In this document: positions 21,636 through 32,915 of the stretch, in pieces
Layout of the letters: each line of letters starts with the position of its first letter
How positions within the stretch are numbered: the first letter of the stretch is position 1
NCBI GenBank assembly: GCA_911728435.2
Contig: OU452198.1
Location: 42,933,902-42,997,901 of the forward strand
Reading direction: 5' to 3'
Length of the DNA stretch: 64,000 bases
Origin: Apoderus coryli
Taxonomy: Eukaryota; Arthropoda; Insecta; Coleoptera; Attelabidae
The notes under the pieces: generated by a model
What the model saw: the letters and a program-made list of their open reading frames with translations, nothing else
Databases searched by the model: none
What the model was told of the DNA's origin: nothing
Program-made: the position numbers and the translations under genes

Positions 21636-21715
21636 TCATTCTATGATGAGGAACGATGTGGGCGGCCTACTGTAGTGACTGAAGGTTTGACACAACAAGT
21701 TGATTAGGGAATTGA
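21636..21715 (+). pseudogene. Mariner transposase N-terminal (HTH) fragment
   Basis: A short frame reads FYDEERCGRPTVVTEGLTQQ then VD and a stop. It resembles the linker between the two HTH motifs of mariner transposases (DDERxGRPxxV). It stands alone, with no terminal repeats or catalytic domain. Confidence 0.45.
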
Positions 21716-21734
21716 CTTTACTATTGACACTCGA

Positions 21735-22320
21735 ACCCAAATGCATCTTGATGGAGAGAACATAGAACAGGTCACACAATTTAAATACCGGATCAGGAGA
21801 TAAGATACAGGATCTAGCAAGCTAGGACAACCGATTTCTTACAGACAAGAACTTGAGTTTCAGCCTTAGATACAAGATGGTTAAGTGAGTCTGGTCCGTT
21901 CTGATGTATGGTGTCGAGACGTGGACCCTGAAGGCATCAATAATAAATATTATTGAAGGCATCACTAATAAATATTATTGAGGCCTTCGGCGAATGTTAC
22001 GGGTGTCCTGGGTTGATCTCGTGAGAAATGGAGAAGTACGCCGGAAATCTGGGCTGGCAGGATCGAGAACTTTTCGAAAATATCAAGAAGAGAAAAATAG
22101 GTTATCTAGGGCACATATTGCGTGGAGCGAGACACCACTTTCAACGCCTCATTCTTCAAAGTAAAATCGAGAAAGGAAGAAGAGTGATTGAGAAATATTC
22201 GCCAATGAACGGAGCTAAGGGACTTCCGAGGACTACAGGACGCAGCAATGAATGAAGATTCATCTGATAAGAAAACGATGAACGCCTACGCAGGAATCTG
22301 CACGGCACTTTTAGAAGAAG
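21735..22320 (+). pseudogene. RTE-like LINE C-terminal fragment
   Basis: Broken frames read SVLMYGVETWTLKASIINII, RRMLRVSWVDLVRNGEV and then, in another frame, LFENIKKRKIGYLGHILRGA and LILQSKIEKGRR. The order LxYGxExWT, RRxLRVSWxD, RKxxYLGHxxR, LQxxIxGKR is the RTE C-terminal region, also seen at 34482-36719. A partial direct copy lies at 25064-25300. Confidence 0.75.
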
Positions 22321-22609
22321 ACGCCCATATAATTATAATTACAAAAGTTGTAAATATATTATACAGGGTGTCCCGAAATTAACTTAAAATGATTTAAGGG
22401 GATATTCTACGAGCGAAAACAAGATTTTTTTTTTCATATGAACATATATTGTTATTTATAAATTCGTGACGATGGGTTTTTAGTAATATTTCCGAAACGC
22501 GTCTCGATATCAAAATTAAATTTGGCACACTTACGTACCTTTGTAGGATTATTAAAAAATATGATATCCCATGGTTAGGAAAATGTCAGGGGTGGGTTAG
22601 ACTGGGAGG

Positions 22610-22764
22610 GACAACAAATTTTGTCCCAACTTTTTTTTTATGCGCTTTTTTTACTTTATAATAATAAATTAGAGACTTTTGTACATAAAAAATGTTCACT
22701 TGTTTCATGACGCTAGAAGAAGCCGCTTTTAAGATAAATGACTTTCTATGCAACGTCTCCAATA
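22610..22764 (+). repeat. Repeat B, copy 1
   Basis: It runs from acaaattttgtcccaact to gcaacgtctccaata and matches 25303-25470 in direct orientation, including atgcgctttttttact and catgacgctagaagaagcc. It is interrupted at its right end by the MITE at 22768. Confidence 0.75.
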
Positions 22765-22767
22765 TTA

Positions 22768-23222
22768 GGGTTATTCTTTCGTACTGAACTAAGTGAACAA
22801 TCTGAAAATTGTCAGTTCACTCACGATTGTGCGTATTCTTTCGACATCGGTCACTTCTACCAAACTGATTAAAATTCCTACCCCCCTTGCCGCTTACTGA
22901 TCAACCTCTAGGTACCGGTTAGTTCGTTCAGTTAACAGTTAACCTCAAAAAGTATTGAATATTGAGAGGTAATAATTGGAATATGATTTCGAATCAAACC
23001 AATAAATTGTAAAAGTTTAAAACATGGATAATAATATCATGGAAGAAATAATTTTCCAGTTTTCAGAGCAGATTTGGTTGTTTTCACAAGTTTTCGAGGT
23101 TAAGTGAAAGACAATCACCAAAAAGATGATATTTCGGTTTCGTCAAATATTCAGTTCAGTATAATCACATTCAGTTTAATCACATTCACTTGTTCAGATC
23201 AATCACTACGAAAGAATAACCC
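22768..23222. mobile_element. MITE, GGGTTATTCTTTCGTA ends, TTA duplication
   Basis: Perfect 16-bp terminal inverted repeats GGGTTATTCTTTCGTA are flanked by TTA at 22765-22767 and 23223-23225. The empty site is visible in repeat B copy 2 (ctccaatatta at about 25460-25470). Starting GGG with a 3-bp TWA-type duplication suggests the PIF/Harbinger group. The interior is non-coding. Confidence 0.7.
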
Positions 23223-23314
23223 TTATGTAGGTTTGCCTCCATAATTCTCGAGAAAAATTACGTTTAAAATTTTTCCAGTTAGTTAGTTGGAACCTAAAAT
23301 CTTAATAGAATATA

Positions 23315-24784
23315 CACTCACCGACATTAAATTCGGGAGAACCAAAATTTAGATCAAATTTAATGTATTATAACTTTTTCTTCCATAGTCCGATTTCAAC
23401 TTTTTTTTTACAAAATGTAGATAATTGTTTCGGTTTTAATTAATTTTATTCAATTTTAAAAAATACAGTTTACATGTTAAAATATACAGGAAAATAAAAA
23501 GCATATGTTTTCTCTTAAGTTTGTAACACCCTGTAGAGTAATTTTGCAACATAAACTGCACAGTTTCATTCATTTTTAACATTTTGCTTTTTTATTCTTC
23601 TCTGTATCGTTATCGGTTTAAGAGATATGAATTTTTGAAATAAATATTGCACTTTTTACAACAATTACTGAAACCATTCTGGATTTTTTTTGGAATGTTT
23701 AGGTTTCATTGGAAACGTCTTCTGCATTTGTCAGCATTTAAAACGCTTCGTGAGTGAATTCCAAATTTATTTTTTATTTAAACGATGCCTTTGTCATCTG
23801 AAGATTCAGCTAGAGCCGTTCCTATAGAGAAGTGGCGAATATGCTAGGTTTCGCCAAATCTAACGTGAAAAGAGCCGCTGCAATGTTTTGTGAAACTGGA
23901 AGTTATGGTAGAAAACCTGGATCTGGAAGAAATCGTGCTACTTCCGCCCTTGATGACCGCTTTATAAGAGTCTCAGTTTTAAGAAATCGGCATACCAGTG
24001 CAGTAGTAGTGACAAGAAATGAACTTCAAAGAGTTCATCAAGTTGCTGTCAATGAAATTACAGTAAGAAGACGACTTCATGAAGTCAATTTACGGGCCAG
24101 AAGACCGTCAACTGGACCAGAGCTCGTCAGACAGCATCGAGATTATAGACTTCTTTTTTCGCAAGAACACATTAACTGGAACCTTTAAGAGTGGAGGCAA
24201 GTTCTCCAGACTTTACCTGAGGTCTCCTGACGGACGAGAAAGAGTATGGAGACGACAAGGGGAGAGATTCGCCCAATGTAATTTTAGCGAAAGGGTTAGC
24301 CTTGGTGGTGGATTCATTATGGTGTAGGCGGTATTTCATTTAGCGCTCGAACAGAACTTGTTTTTATTGACAGAGGAACTTTAACTGTCCAAAAAAATCC
24401 AGAGTGTTTTCAATAATTGTTGTAAAAAGGGCAATGTTTATTTCAAAAATTCATATATCGTAAACCAATAACGATACGGAGAAGAATAAAACAGCAAAAT
24501 GTTAAAAACGAATGGAGCTCTGCAGAAAAGCATCCAGTGTAGTTTATGTTGCAAAATTACTCTACAGAGTGTTAAAAACTTAAGAGAAAAATATGCTTTT
24601 TTATTTCCCTGTATATTTCAACAGGTAAATTTTTTTTTGAAAATTGAATAAAATTAATTAAAACCGAAACAATTATCTATATTTTGTAAACAATATAGGT
24701 TGAAATCGGACTATGGAAGATAAAGTTATAATACATTAAATTTGATCTAAATTTTGGTTGTCCCGAATTTCATGTCGGTGAATG
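23315..24784 (+). mobile_element. Tc1-like transposon with ~375-bp inverted repeats, degenerate transposase
   Basis: The ends CACTCACCGACAT and ATGTCGGTGAATG are flanked by TA at 23313-23314 and 24785-24786. The inverted repeats extend about 375 bp inward (23315-23690 against 24410-24784). The transposase starts at ANMLGFAKSNVKRAAAMFCE (about 23835). It shows the HTH and GRPR-like linker (RKPGSGRNRATSALDDRFIR) and RRRLHEVNLRARRPS. It then breaks near 24188 into other frames (SPDGRERVWRRQGERF, VGGISFSARTELVFIDRG). Everything after GTLTVQ, including the end of the DDE domain, is deleted. Non-autonomous. Confidence 0.85.
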
Positions 24785-24795
24785 TATAATTGTAC

Positions 24796-24985
24796 AAGGC
24801 ATTAATTTGATAAGGATTTTCGGACTTATTGATAGAGCGTGCGCTTTGCATGCGGAAGGTCCTGGGTTCGAATCCCAGCTCTGGCAACTTTTTTTTTATT
24901 TTCTAATTTTTGAATAAAGTAGTAAGTTTGTTAGGTTAGTTTATTGGAAATAATAAAAATAATAGAATTATAATAATTATGAATC
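24796..24985 (+). mobile_element. tRNA-Ala-derived SINE, copy 2
   Basis: It reads TTGATAGAGCGTGCGC, TTTGCATGCGGAAGGTCC and TGGGTTCGAATCCCAGCTCT, then a T-run, tttttgaataaagtag and ttaggttagtttattgg. The T arm is intact (B box GGTTCGAATCC). The same head and tail occur inverted at 10196-10385. It lies just outside the Tc1 right end. Confidence 0.75.
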
Positions 24986-25063
24986 AAATTCTGTTTCGTT
25001 ACACCCATATACCAAAGGCCAGGGCTAAAGATCTACGTCAGAAAAACAAAGTCTATGATTATT

Positions 25064-25300
25064 TATCTTGATGGAGAGAACATAGAACAGGTGACACAAT
25101 TTAAATACTTGGGATGCATCATCAGTGAATCGGATCGAGCAACCGAATTCTTACAGACAAGAACTTGAGTTTCAGCCTTAGATACAGGGTAGTTGAGTGC
25201 GTCTGGTCCGTTCTGATGTATGGTGTAGAAACGTGGACGCTGAAGGCATCAATAATAGATAATATTTAGGCATTCAAAATGTGGAGACTGGCAGGGTCAG
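25064..25300 (+). pseudogene. RTE-like LINE fragment, second copy
   Basis: This is a direct copy of part of 21735-22320: LDGENIEQVTQFKYLGCIIS, then LLTDKNLSFSLRYR and SVLMYGVETWTLKASIIDNI. It is more complete at its 5' side (KYLGCIIS) than the first copy. It ends abruptly at the start of repeat B. Confidence 0.75.
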
Positions 25301-25302
25301 AA

Positions 25303-25470
25303 CAAATTTTGTCCCAACTTTTTTTTATGCGCTTTTTTTACTTTTTCTCAAAAGAATAATAAATTAGAGACTTTGGTACATAAAAAATGTTCACTTGTTT
25401 CATGACGCTAGAAGAAGCCTTTTTCAAGATAAGTGACTTTGAAAATTTCTATGCAACGTCTCCAATATTA
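25303..25470 (+). repeat. Repeat B, copy 2
   Basis: Direct counterpart of 22610-22764, with a small insertion (ttctcaaaag) and no MITE at its right end, so it preserves the pre-insertion site. Confidence 0.75.
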
Positions 25471-25725
25471 TTATACGGCTACGATAATACAAGAAACAGG
25501 GTGGAAATGCGTATTAAGGGTTGACAGAATAACTTCTCCCATGCCTAGAAAGATACCTACGTGTGCCAAATGCCATTTTGATATCGAGACGCGTTTCGGA
25601 AATATTACTAAAAACCCATCGTCAGGAATTTACAAATAACACCATGTTTCATATGAAAAAAAATCTTATTTTCGCTTGTAGAATGTCCCCTTAAATTATT
25701 TTAAGTTAATTTCGGGACACCCTGT

Positions 25726-26369
25726 ATATATCAAATGTTAATAATATGAATTAAGTACAAATTAATAATTTCCATAAAGTGCTTACTTAATGACTTACAG
25801 GAAATTAATAACAATACCATAGTAAAATATCTTTTTTGCTTAGCATGCAGAATCCGATACACATCACCAATTTACACAAAAAAACAAAAAGCAACTCTCA
25901 CTTTCCTAACACAACATTATTATAAAGGTTTCACTTAATTTACTACCTAATACAACTTACCTTAAAATCTCCAATTAATGCGTCTTAAAATGTCACAAGA
26001 ACCACGTTCTTTACAAGTAATATGACCGCTGAAAAATGTCCCCAGCTCGACGGCAAATCACATAAATTTTGACAGTTAACTTTGTTGTTTTTTCCAAAAA
26101 GTTTTTAAAAACTATTTTTGATATATATTGGTTGGTTGTTGATCAATGCGCACTTTGGCGGTTGCACTTTCGACTGTTTTCCGTTTTGTCCCGGATTGTG
26201 GTCAAGCGAAGAATGGTTCAAAACAAAATCAAGTTACGGTTGGAAAATTTGTAACAATCGATGCCAACATACATATGTAATGCACACACTATACCTATTA
26301 TAGGTAAGTGGAAATTAAAATATACAGAAAGGGAAGAAAAGTGTCCCCTTATTGCGGTTTGTATGACAG
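25726..26369. other. No gene seen
   Basis: AT-rich intergenic sequence. Two overlapping short frames near 26069-26303 resemble nothing recognisable. Confidence 0.4.
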
Positions 26370-26566
26370 CATAAAGAACAGCACTTTGACGCCGCTATTT
26401 TAGGCGAGAAGTAAAAATAATTAAATATTTCAGTTTCTAACCACGGTACCTACTTTTTTTATTTTCGTAAAAATATTTAAGTACATAATGTTTATGTCGC
26501 TGTCAATTTCAAAAATATTTGTGGTGTGTCATAGTCATTGAAAACATCCTTGAGTGGTGTTATCAG
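26370..26566 (-). repeat. Repeat R, copy 2, left part (split by Crypton)
   Basis: Inverted relative to 14690-14890. It ends at ttatcag (26560-26566), where the Crypton begins. The rest of R resumes after the matching ttatcag at 28264-28270 with ctaaatgttgacatga. Confidence 0.7.
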
Positions 26567-28263
26567 TAGTACTATCCCCTAGGGTCTTGATATTACCGAG
26601 ATAATTTTGTCATGGAGAATGCTGAAAGCGTGTTGCTTGATAATAGCCCAAGGCCGCAGGCCGAGGGCTATTATCCTTGAGCAACTCGCTTGAAGGATTC
26701 TCTATGACAAAATTTTGAGTATTTATCAAGGCCCGAGGAGTAGTCGATAAGATAATTTTTTACTTTGTAGATATCAAAAATTTTATTGTCAATCTGACGT
26801 TTAATAATTTTCAATACAAAATGTATTAGTTTTAATCAAACAAATATTATTCATTTTTATTTAAAACTACAGTTGTGAAAAGTACAATTCGTAAATGTTA
26901 AATTGGAAGAAGAGTTTGCTGAAGTTGACGGATTGTTAATTTCCACTGTTGAAGAAATTCCTCGCATGGTGTTGATTATTACACCATGGCGTTCTTGGTT
27001 AATGTTCAAGTACGGTTTAATTGAATTAGAGCTGCTATGTCCTGTTATTTTTATTAATTGCTGTTCAGGAATTCCTTTATTTGCCAAATGGCTAACTGCA
27101 GTTGATCTGTTCGAATGATTGGATATCTTTTTACACTTAGTGTCCAAACCAATAGCTTGCGCGGATATTAATAATAATAATATCATTTTCTTGTAACATT
27201 ACTTCATAATATTGTTTATTTGTTATCATACGTATTTCAATCAATAAAGACGATTATTATTATTATTATATTAATTGTGTTCTTGCCTACCGGTATATTG
27301 TCAAACCATGTGTCACTTTCGGATTTTCAGAAACGATTTGGTCTCAAGAATAGGCGACTGGAAATAATATTTTTTCCCCTTTTGGACAATAATTTATGGA
27401 ATAACCGAACAGAGCATGCACTTTCGTTTGCAATATTTGGAACAAGCCACTTACTATTTGTACAACTTTTCGATTCTCCTTGGCATGATTTTTCTGAATA
27501 TTGGACTGTATTCAATTCTCTTGGTTGGCGTTCCATCATTATTTTTTTCAATCGTGAAATAATCTATAAGGCAATCAGCTGGTTCACCACATCGCCAAGC
27601 AAACTCAATAGCTACAATATGGTAAAATTTTTTTGTAAACCTTCTGGTGTACATTCATCCCATAATCTCATTTTCTAGCCAAATCACTTGATCTCAAATT
27701 TGATGAACTGCATTTTCGTTTGTTTGGATCCTGCTGTAATCTTTTATGTTTTGCATCTCGCGCATTTTTGAATATCACACTGGTAAACGGGTTGAATACC
27801 ATTTTGAAGTCATTGAAGTATTATTCCTGGAGTAGCCTACTCGTAGTATTCCAAATTGTTTTTACAGTTGCTTCTTTATATTCAGATCCGTCAGCTTTTC
27901 TCATATTTACCGCATAATCTTTCAATATATTAGCCAAATTATGCAAACTCGTTTCAGCATTCAGTTCGTATTCTCTGGTCGCACAAAACTCGAGAAATAT
28001 TTTCCATACATATTTTTTTGATTTGATTGTATTTTTTGGTATATTATTAGATATAATATTGCATCGTTAGATGCAATACCAAATCTTCGCGACCTTTTTA
28101 AACCAGTTCTCAGTTTGACGTTTAATTAATTTTTAATAAAAAAAACACCAAACTGAAAACACCACATGTAGGGTATTATCGCTGTAATTCAGAGGTGATT
28201 GTAAAAATTTGACACATGACTTAAAATTAAGTAATTTGATTGGTTACTATAATTAGTAAAAAA
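26567..28263 (-). mobile_element. Crypton (tyrosine recombinase) element, degenerate copy 1
   Basis: Cryptons are DNA transposons that move by a tyrosine recombinase. The minus strand reads EFAWRCGEPADCLIDYFTIE, NKWLV-like SKWLVPNIANESACSVRLFH, LLSKRGKNIISSRLFLRPNR, then KISNHSNRSTAVSHLANKG, IPEQQLIKITGHSSSNSIK and PYLNINQERHGVIINTMRG. The HxxR (HSNR), GH and following Tyr of the catalytic site are visible. Frameshifts separate these pieces, so the copy is dead. It is bracketed by 7-bp direct repeats CTGATAA (28270-28264 and 26566-26560 on the minus strand) and interrupts repeat R. A GC-rich hairpin (gataatagccc...gggctattatc) lies near its 3' end. Confidence 0.75.
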
Positions 28264-28286
28264 TTATCAGCTAAATGTTGACATGA

Positions 28287-30060
28287 TTTTTGTCATATGA
28301 TACAAAATAGCAGAATTTTACGCGTCGCGAGTATCAATCTACGTACTTATCGTCGAAATAAATACAGGGTGTCCAAAATGACGTGTACAATGGCATAGCA
28401 CAAATTTCCTTGGCCTAGAATATGATAATTTAGGTCAACTTATCTATATACAAAATTGCATGGTTTGTGCGCTAGAGGGATTTAAAAGTGAATATTTTTT
28501 ACGTTTTTTCAGATAAATCCAAAAATATTTGATATTAATTTTTTTAGAAACACGTTTGCATCAATAAACTACATTTTTTTATTGAAGAAACTCCAATTCC
28601 TAGAATTAATTATTGTAATGTCATTTAACCTGATTTGCGTTTAGAATTTCGTCTTTTTTTACGGTTTATAAGACATTATGAGCCATTATAAGTACGTATT
28701 TATATATATTAAGTACTGATTCAGGCTTGTAGGGATTTAGAAATTATTTTTTTGTCTCGAAACTGTTTGACAAACAAAAATTTTGTAAGAGAGTAAATAG
28801 TTTCTAAATAAAATGAACTATTCATAGAAAAAAAAACTGATATTGAATATACGATAGCGCATCCTCAGTAAATTTGAGCAAAAATTAAGTAACTAAGCAA
28901 TCCGCAGTAACAATACGTTAAGAGTATCTCACACAAATCTCAGTTCTTGGTACCCCCCGCAACACCATAATGCGTAGAATCACGTAATAAGGTCCAAACG
29001 TTAAGGGGACTGAAACGGGGTCCTCATAACGAAATCTGCCCCGACAACGTCGATGGAAAACTGGCGATTATCCCTACAATGTACCCTAACTCCACACACA
29101 GACAGATTATACTCTCAATTTTTTTTAGCGCGTTCAAAATACTTTCTCTGTGCGGGAAAGTAAAATAATAATAAATAAATAGATCGGTTGCTGGTGAATA
29201 TATTGAAAAAGAAAATTAATATTGTATTTTGGTTTTCTACCCTTATCCCCAATAAAAAACCGCCCCCTCATATTGAAACAAACAAAGAAAAAGAATACTG
29301 CTTTCTCCGGCTTTATTAGGACAGGTATTGCCATCTGGTTTTGAGCAGTACATTTGAAGATTTTCTTGATCGGCTGCACGCAATTCTCTCTGACCATTAA
29401 TTTGCAAGTATATCGCTAGATGGCACCACGTCATATAAACTATGAAAACCCCATAAATGTATATATTTATTACATTTTAGTTTTTTTTTTCTCATACAGT
29501 TGGCAAGAATTTTATAAATGTTATTACCTAATACGGTATTTAAATTAAGGATTATTTTTCATAAGACGGACATACTGTATATTAGAGAGGGGTCATATTA
29601 TTTTAACCTCATAATTTTCGTGAAAACCTAACTGGACACCGCAAAACCACGATAGTATAGAAAATACAAAGCGAAAAGGGGGTGAGATTCTTAGTTTAGG
29701 TCAAAATTCTCCCCTCTAACAATGGGCTACATTATAATAATAATTACCATTAGCGTGTACTACGAGTTGGGGTCAGTGTATTTTTTAGTGGTAGGTAGTT
29801 GGTCATCTGGAATATATGCAGTGGAAATTATGTTTCATACAATGTGGTTGTTAAGGTTTGGCATAAGACATTTAGTGATATAAGGAACATGCGGATAAAT
29901 AGATTTTTCATTAGTTATACGAAATATCGTACATTTCCACTTGGAAATTTGTTGGCACCATTCAAGACGATGCGATGGTGAGAAAAAAAACTTGGCGAAT
30001 CGTTCGTCATGTCGGTGTTGAATTGTTGTAATATTGTGTACTATCACTGCATTGATGTTG
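28287..30060. other. No gene seen
   Basis: About 1.8 kb. An ACAGGGTGTCC motif at about 28370 resembles the ends of the 22363-25725 composite. A less AT-rich stretch at 28950-29150 has no convincing ORF. Short frames at 29134-29434 are unrecognisable. Confidence 0.4.
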
Positions 30061-30061
30061 T

Positions 30062-30180
30062 TAAGAAGAATTGCTTACAGTATGTCCAAAATACTTGCTG
30101 TAGATTCATTTTTGGTTTATAGAAGTACGACCATATTACGCAGTTCATAAAAAAAAACTTCAATGGAAGTTTAGTATGTT
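30062..30180 (+). pseudogene. LINE RT C-terminal scrap
   Basis: It reads approximately YSMSKILAVDSFLVYRSTTI. The nucleotide sequence aatacttgctgtagattcat parallels aatacttgctgcagatttat at about 39860 in the LINE at 39010-40605, so this is a small fragment of that family. Confidence 0.55.
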
Positions 30181-30188
30181 GTTAAGTA

Positions 30189-31434
30189 CGAGAATTGCTT
30201 TTTATATTTCGGGATTAGAGAACAAAAACAAATATTAATCATCGAAAATCACTTTATTGTTTTTCAAAATATTCCCCATGAATCTATACACTTTTGCATG
30301 CGTTTGAACCAATTGTCGAAGCACTTTTGTCACTCTGATTGAGTATCTCCAAAACATGCATTCTGAATGCAGCAACTTCTTCGAAAATCGTTGACCTCTC
30401 AGTTTATTTTTTACGTACGGGAATAAAAAGAAGTAATTCGGTGCCAAGTCAGGACTATACGGCGGATAATTCATCAAATCGATGTTTTGGGTGCTCAAAA
30501 ATGCAGTTGTTTGAGCCGATGTGTGAGAGCTCGCATTCTCGTGGTGAAGAGTGATCCGTCTTCGGCGGTTGATTTTCCTGATTTCTTGGAAGACAACTGG
30601 CAAACAGATGATTGTGTACCACTCAGAATTGACTATTCTGCGTTGTTCTAGTGGTACGGTTGCGACATGTCCAGAAGTGATTTGTGCGCGAACAACTTTT
30701 GTTGGATTTGGCTCATCTTGAAACACCCATACAGTCGACTGCTGTTTACTTTCGGGCTCATCCGCGTAAATCCACGATTCACCACCTGTCACGATGTCAT
30801 AGACGTGTTTCGAAGCACCGCGAGCGTATTTTTTGAGCATTTCTTTCGACCAATCGACACGAGCCTTTTTTTGAGCGATTGACAAATTGTGTGGGATCCA
30901 ACGCGAACAAATTTTTTTGACAGTCAAATACTTATGCAATATTGAATGTATGCTGGTCCCACTAATGCCTAAGGTTGTCTCAATCTCTTGATAGGTCACA
31001 TGACGATCTTGCAATAGCAGTTCGCGCACAGCATCAATGGTTTTCGGAACAACAACTGATTTTGGACGACCTTCACGAAATTCGTCGTGGAGTGAACTAC
31101 GACCACGATTTAATTCAGCATACCATCGATAAACACTGGTTCTTGATGGAGCTTTATCGCCAAAAATTGAATTAAGTTCATCCATGCACTGTTGTTGAGT
31201 TAATCCACGTCAAAAGTTGTAAAAAATAATCGCACGAAAATGTTCACGATTAAATTCCATTTTTGTGCCGAGATGAATCTTTTAAGTTACTGTAAACAAC
31301 ACAAATAGCGCTCGTATCTCAAAACGTTCTGAGTACGTATAACCTCCAAAATGTCCAACTTTACGATAGAGCTGTCAGTTGCCAGATTGCAACACAAAGG
31401 TTGCCAAATCCCGAAATATAAAAGGCAACCCTTG
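30189..31434 (-). mobile_element. Near full-length mariner (DD34D) with all three catalytic Asp lost
   Basis: The terminal repeats (left CGAGAATTGCTTTTTATATT, right ending GGCAACCCTTG) are flanked by TA at 30187-30188 and 31435-31436. The coding strand is minus. The start MEFNREHFRAIIFYNF is followed by a TGA in place of an expected Arg codon, after which MDELNSIFGDKAPSRTSVYR continues to about 30235. The HTH linker REGRPKSVVV and catalytic blocks are recognisable. The three catalytic positions are all altered: VTGGESWIYA (D to G), LHHENASSHT (D to E) and PDLAPNYFFLF (D to Y). A small deletion removes residues near VRAQITSGHVAT. Transposase activity is not expected. Confidence 0.9.
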
Positions 31435-31689
31435 TATTTGAGTTTTATCATTAGTGATATTCATAAAAAAATGAGTTCAACTAGGTCAAGAAGAATTATG
31501 GATATGGTTCACGCAAAAGAACCCGAAAAAACTTAAAAAATTAGCTTTTCGCTATTATTCATAAATTGTGATAAAAAAACCTCATGGTTAAGTGCAGTTT
31601 GAATAACAATTAAGAATAAGTGTTTTTTATGTAAATTAAAGTACACTTTTGATAAAAATGTGATTTTTTTCATATATATATATATATCT

Positions 31690-32915
31690 TTAACTTTATT
31701 GTCATAAAAGAATCACAAAAGTTCTTGTAGACAAAGTCATACTTAAATTAATATATAACAAAGACGTATACAAGTACAACAGATTTATGTAATTAATCGT
31801 TTAAAACACAATATAACAAAAATATTTTAAAAACATACGTAAACCTACTACATTATGTTGTCAGTGTTAGTAGGAAGGCAAGAGTAAAATGTCAAATCCC
31901 CCAAACAAACATGAAGTAAAATATGTAAATAACAACACAACATAAATATGTATATAAATGCAAGTAGCAGAACAGAAAAAATATAATACATTAAAATCAT
32001 CAAACCAAGCCAAAAGCGGATCAACACAACAAAATCAAAACAAACATCACCACGCATCAGCAAAGTAGTCCTCCAGCGAGTAATAGGCCTTCCCAAGAAG
32101 AACGCGCTTAACAGCCTCCCTAAATTGCTTGCGATTTTTTACAGCCGTCAAGTTTGGCGGCAAATGATTGTACATTCTGCGACTGTCATAAAGGAGTGAT
32201 TTCTTTACCAAGGCAGACCTCGGTATAGGCAAGTGCACCCGCTGAACTAGTCTCGTGGGATAAGGGTGACTAGGTGGAGCTGAGCTGTTAATGTTTCTTA
32301 CATTTTTATGAATAAGACATACAGTTTCTAAAATGAAAAGTGATGTAAGAGTCAATATTCGATGTTTTTTGAATAATTCTCTACAGCTTGCAGTAAAATC
32401 TGTCTTACACATATAACGAACAGCCCGCTTCTGCAGTGTAAATATACTCTTAAACAAAGTTTGGCTACAAGTACCCCAGAACGCTATTCCATATCGAAGA
32501 TACGCCTCCACTATAGAAAAATACACATTTCGTGCAACTTTCAGTCCAAGAGCCCCTGACACAACTCTCAAAGCATAACAGCCAGATGAAACCTTTTTGC
32601 CTAACAGTTTAACATGCTCATCAAACTTCAGCTTTAAATCAATTTGGAGTCCCAAAAATTTAACACAATTAGGACTATCAATATGGTTATTTTCAAATAT
32701 CAAATCATCAAATTTAAAATTAAAAGATAATACATGTGTTTTTGATAAATTAAATGAGAGATAATTCGAATCGCACCATTCCTTTAACGTTCCCTAATCA
32801 CGTCGAATGTTTTCCTTGACAACATTAGCATCTCTATCATGCCAAAGGAGTGTCGTATCATCCGCAAACAGCGCAAAGCTTCCCGTTAGTCCAAATAATA
32901 AATTTAAGTCCTCAA
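31690..32915 (-). pseudogene. Jockey-like LINE 3' portion
   Basis: Sister to 17083-18455. The minus strand reads FALFADDTTLLWHDRDANVV, a stop in NIRRD, KEWCDSNYLSFNLSKTHVLS, then the open frame NCVKFLGLQIDLKLKFDEHV, RYGIAFWGTCSQTLFKSIFT and RYMCKTDFTASCRELFKKHR. The 3' UTR ends near aactttattgtcataaaag beside a short (TA)n run at 31674-31690. It is 5'-truncated at about 32915. Confidence 0.85.

Larger units (their letters stand above)
22363..25725. mobile_element. Composite bounded by ~190-bp terminal inverted repeats (ACAGGGTGTCCC)
   Basis: The left end 22363-22560 and right end 25535-25725 are imperfect reverse complements of about 190 bp. Both begin ACAGGGTGTCCCGAAATTAA and share tttccgaaacgcgtctcgat further in. 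AT-rich flanks give no clear duplication. The interior holds a MITE, a Tc1 element, a SINE, an RTE fragment, and the repeat B copies in direct orientation. It could be a foldback transposon later loaded with insertions, or two separate copies in inverted orientation. Confidence 0.6.

Noticed and set aside
24826..24888. Possible tRNA-Ala (UGC) gene
   Set aside because: The T arm and anticodon region look good, but the 5' acceptor half is missing and the flanks are shared with the copy at 10196-10385, so it is a SINE.
27220..27678. 152-aa plus-strand ORF
   Set aside because: It is the antisense shadow of the Crypton recombinase, which reads on the minus strand.
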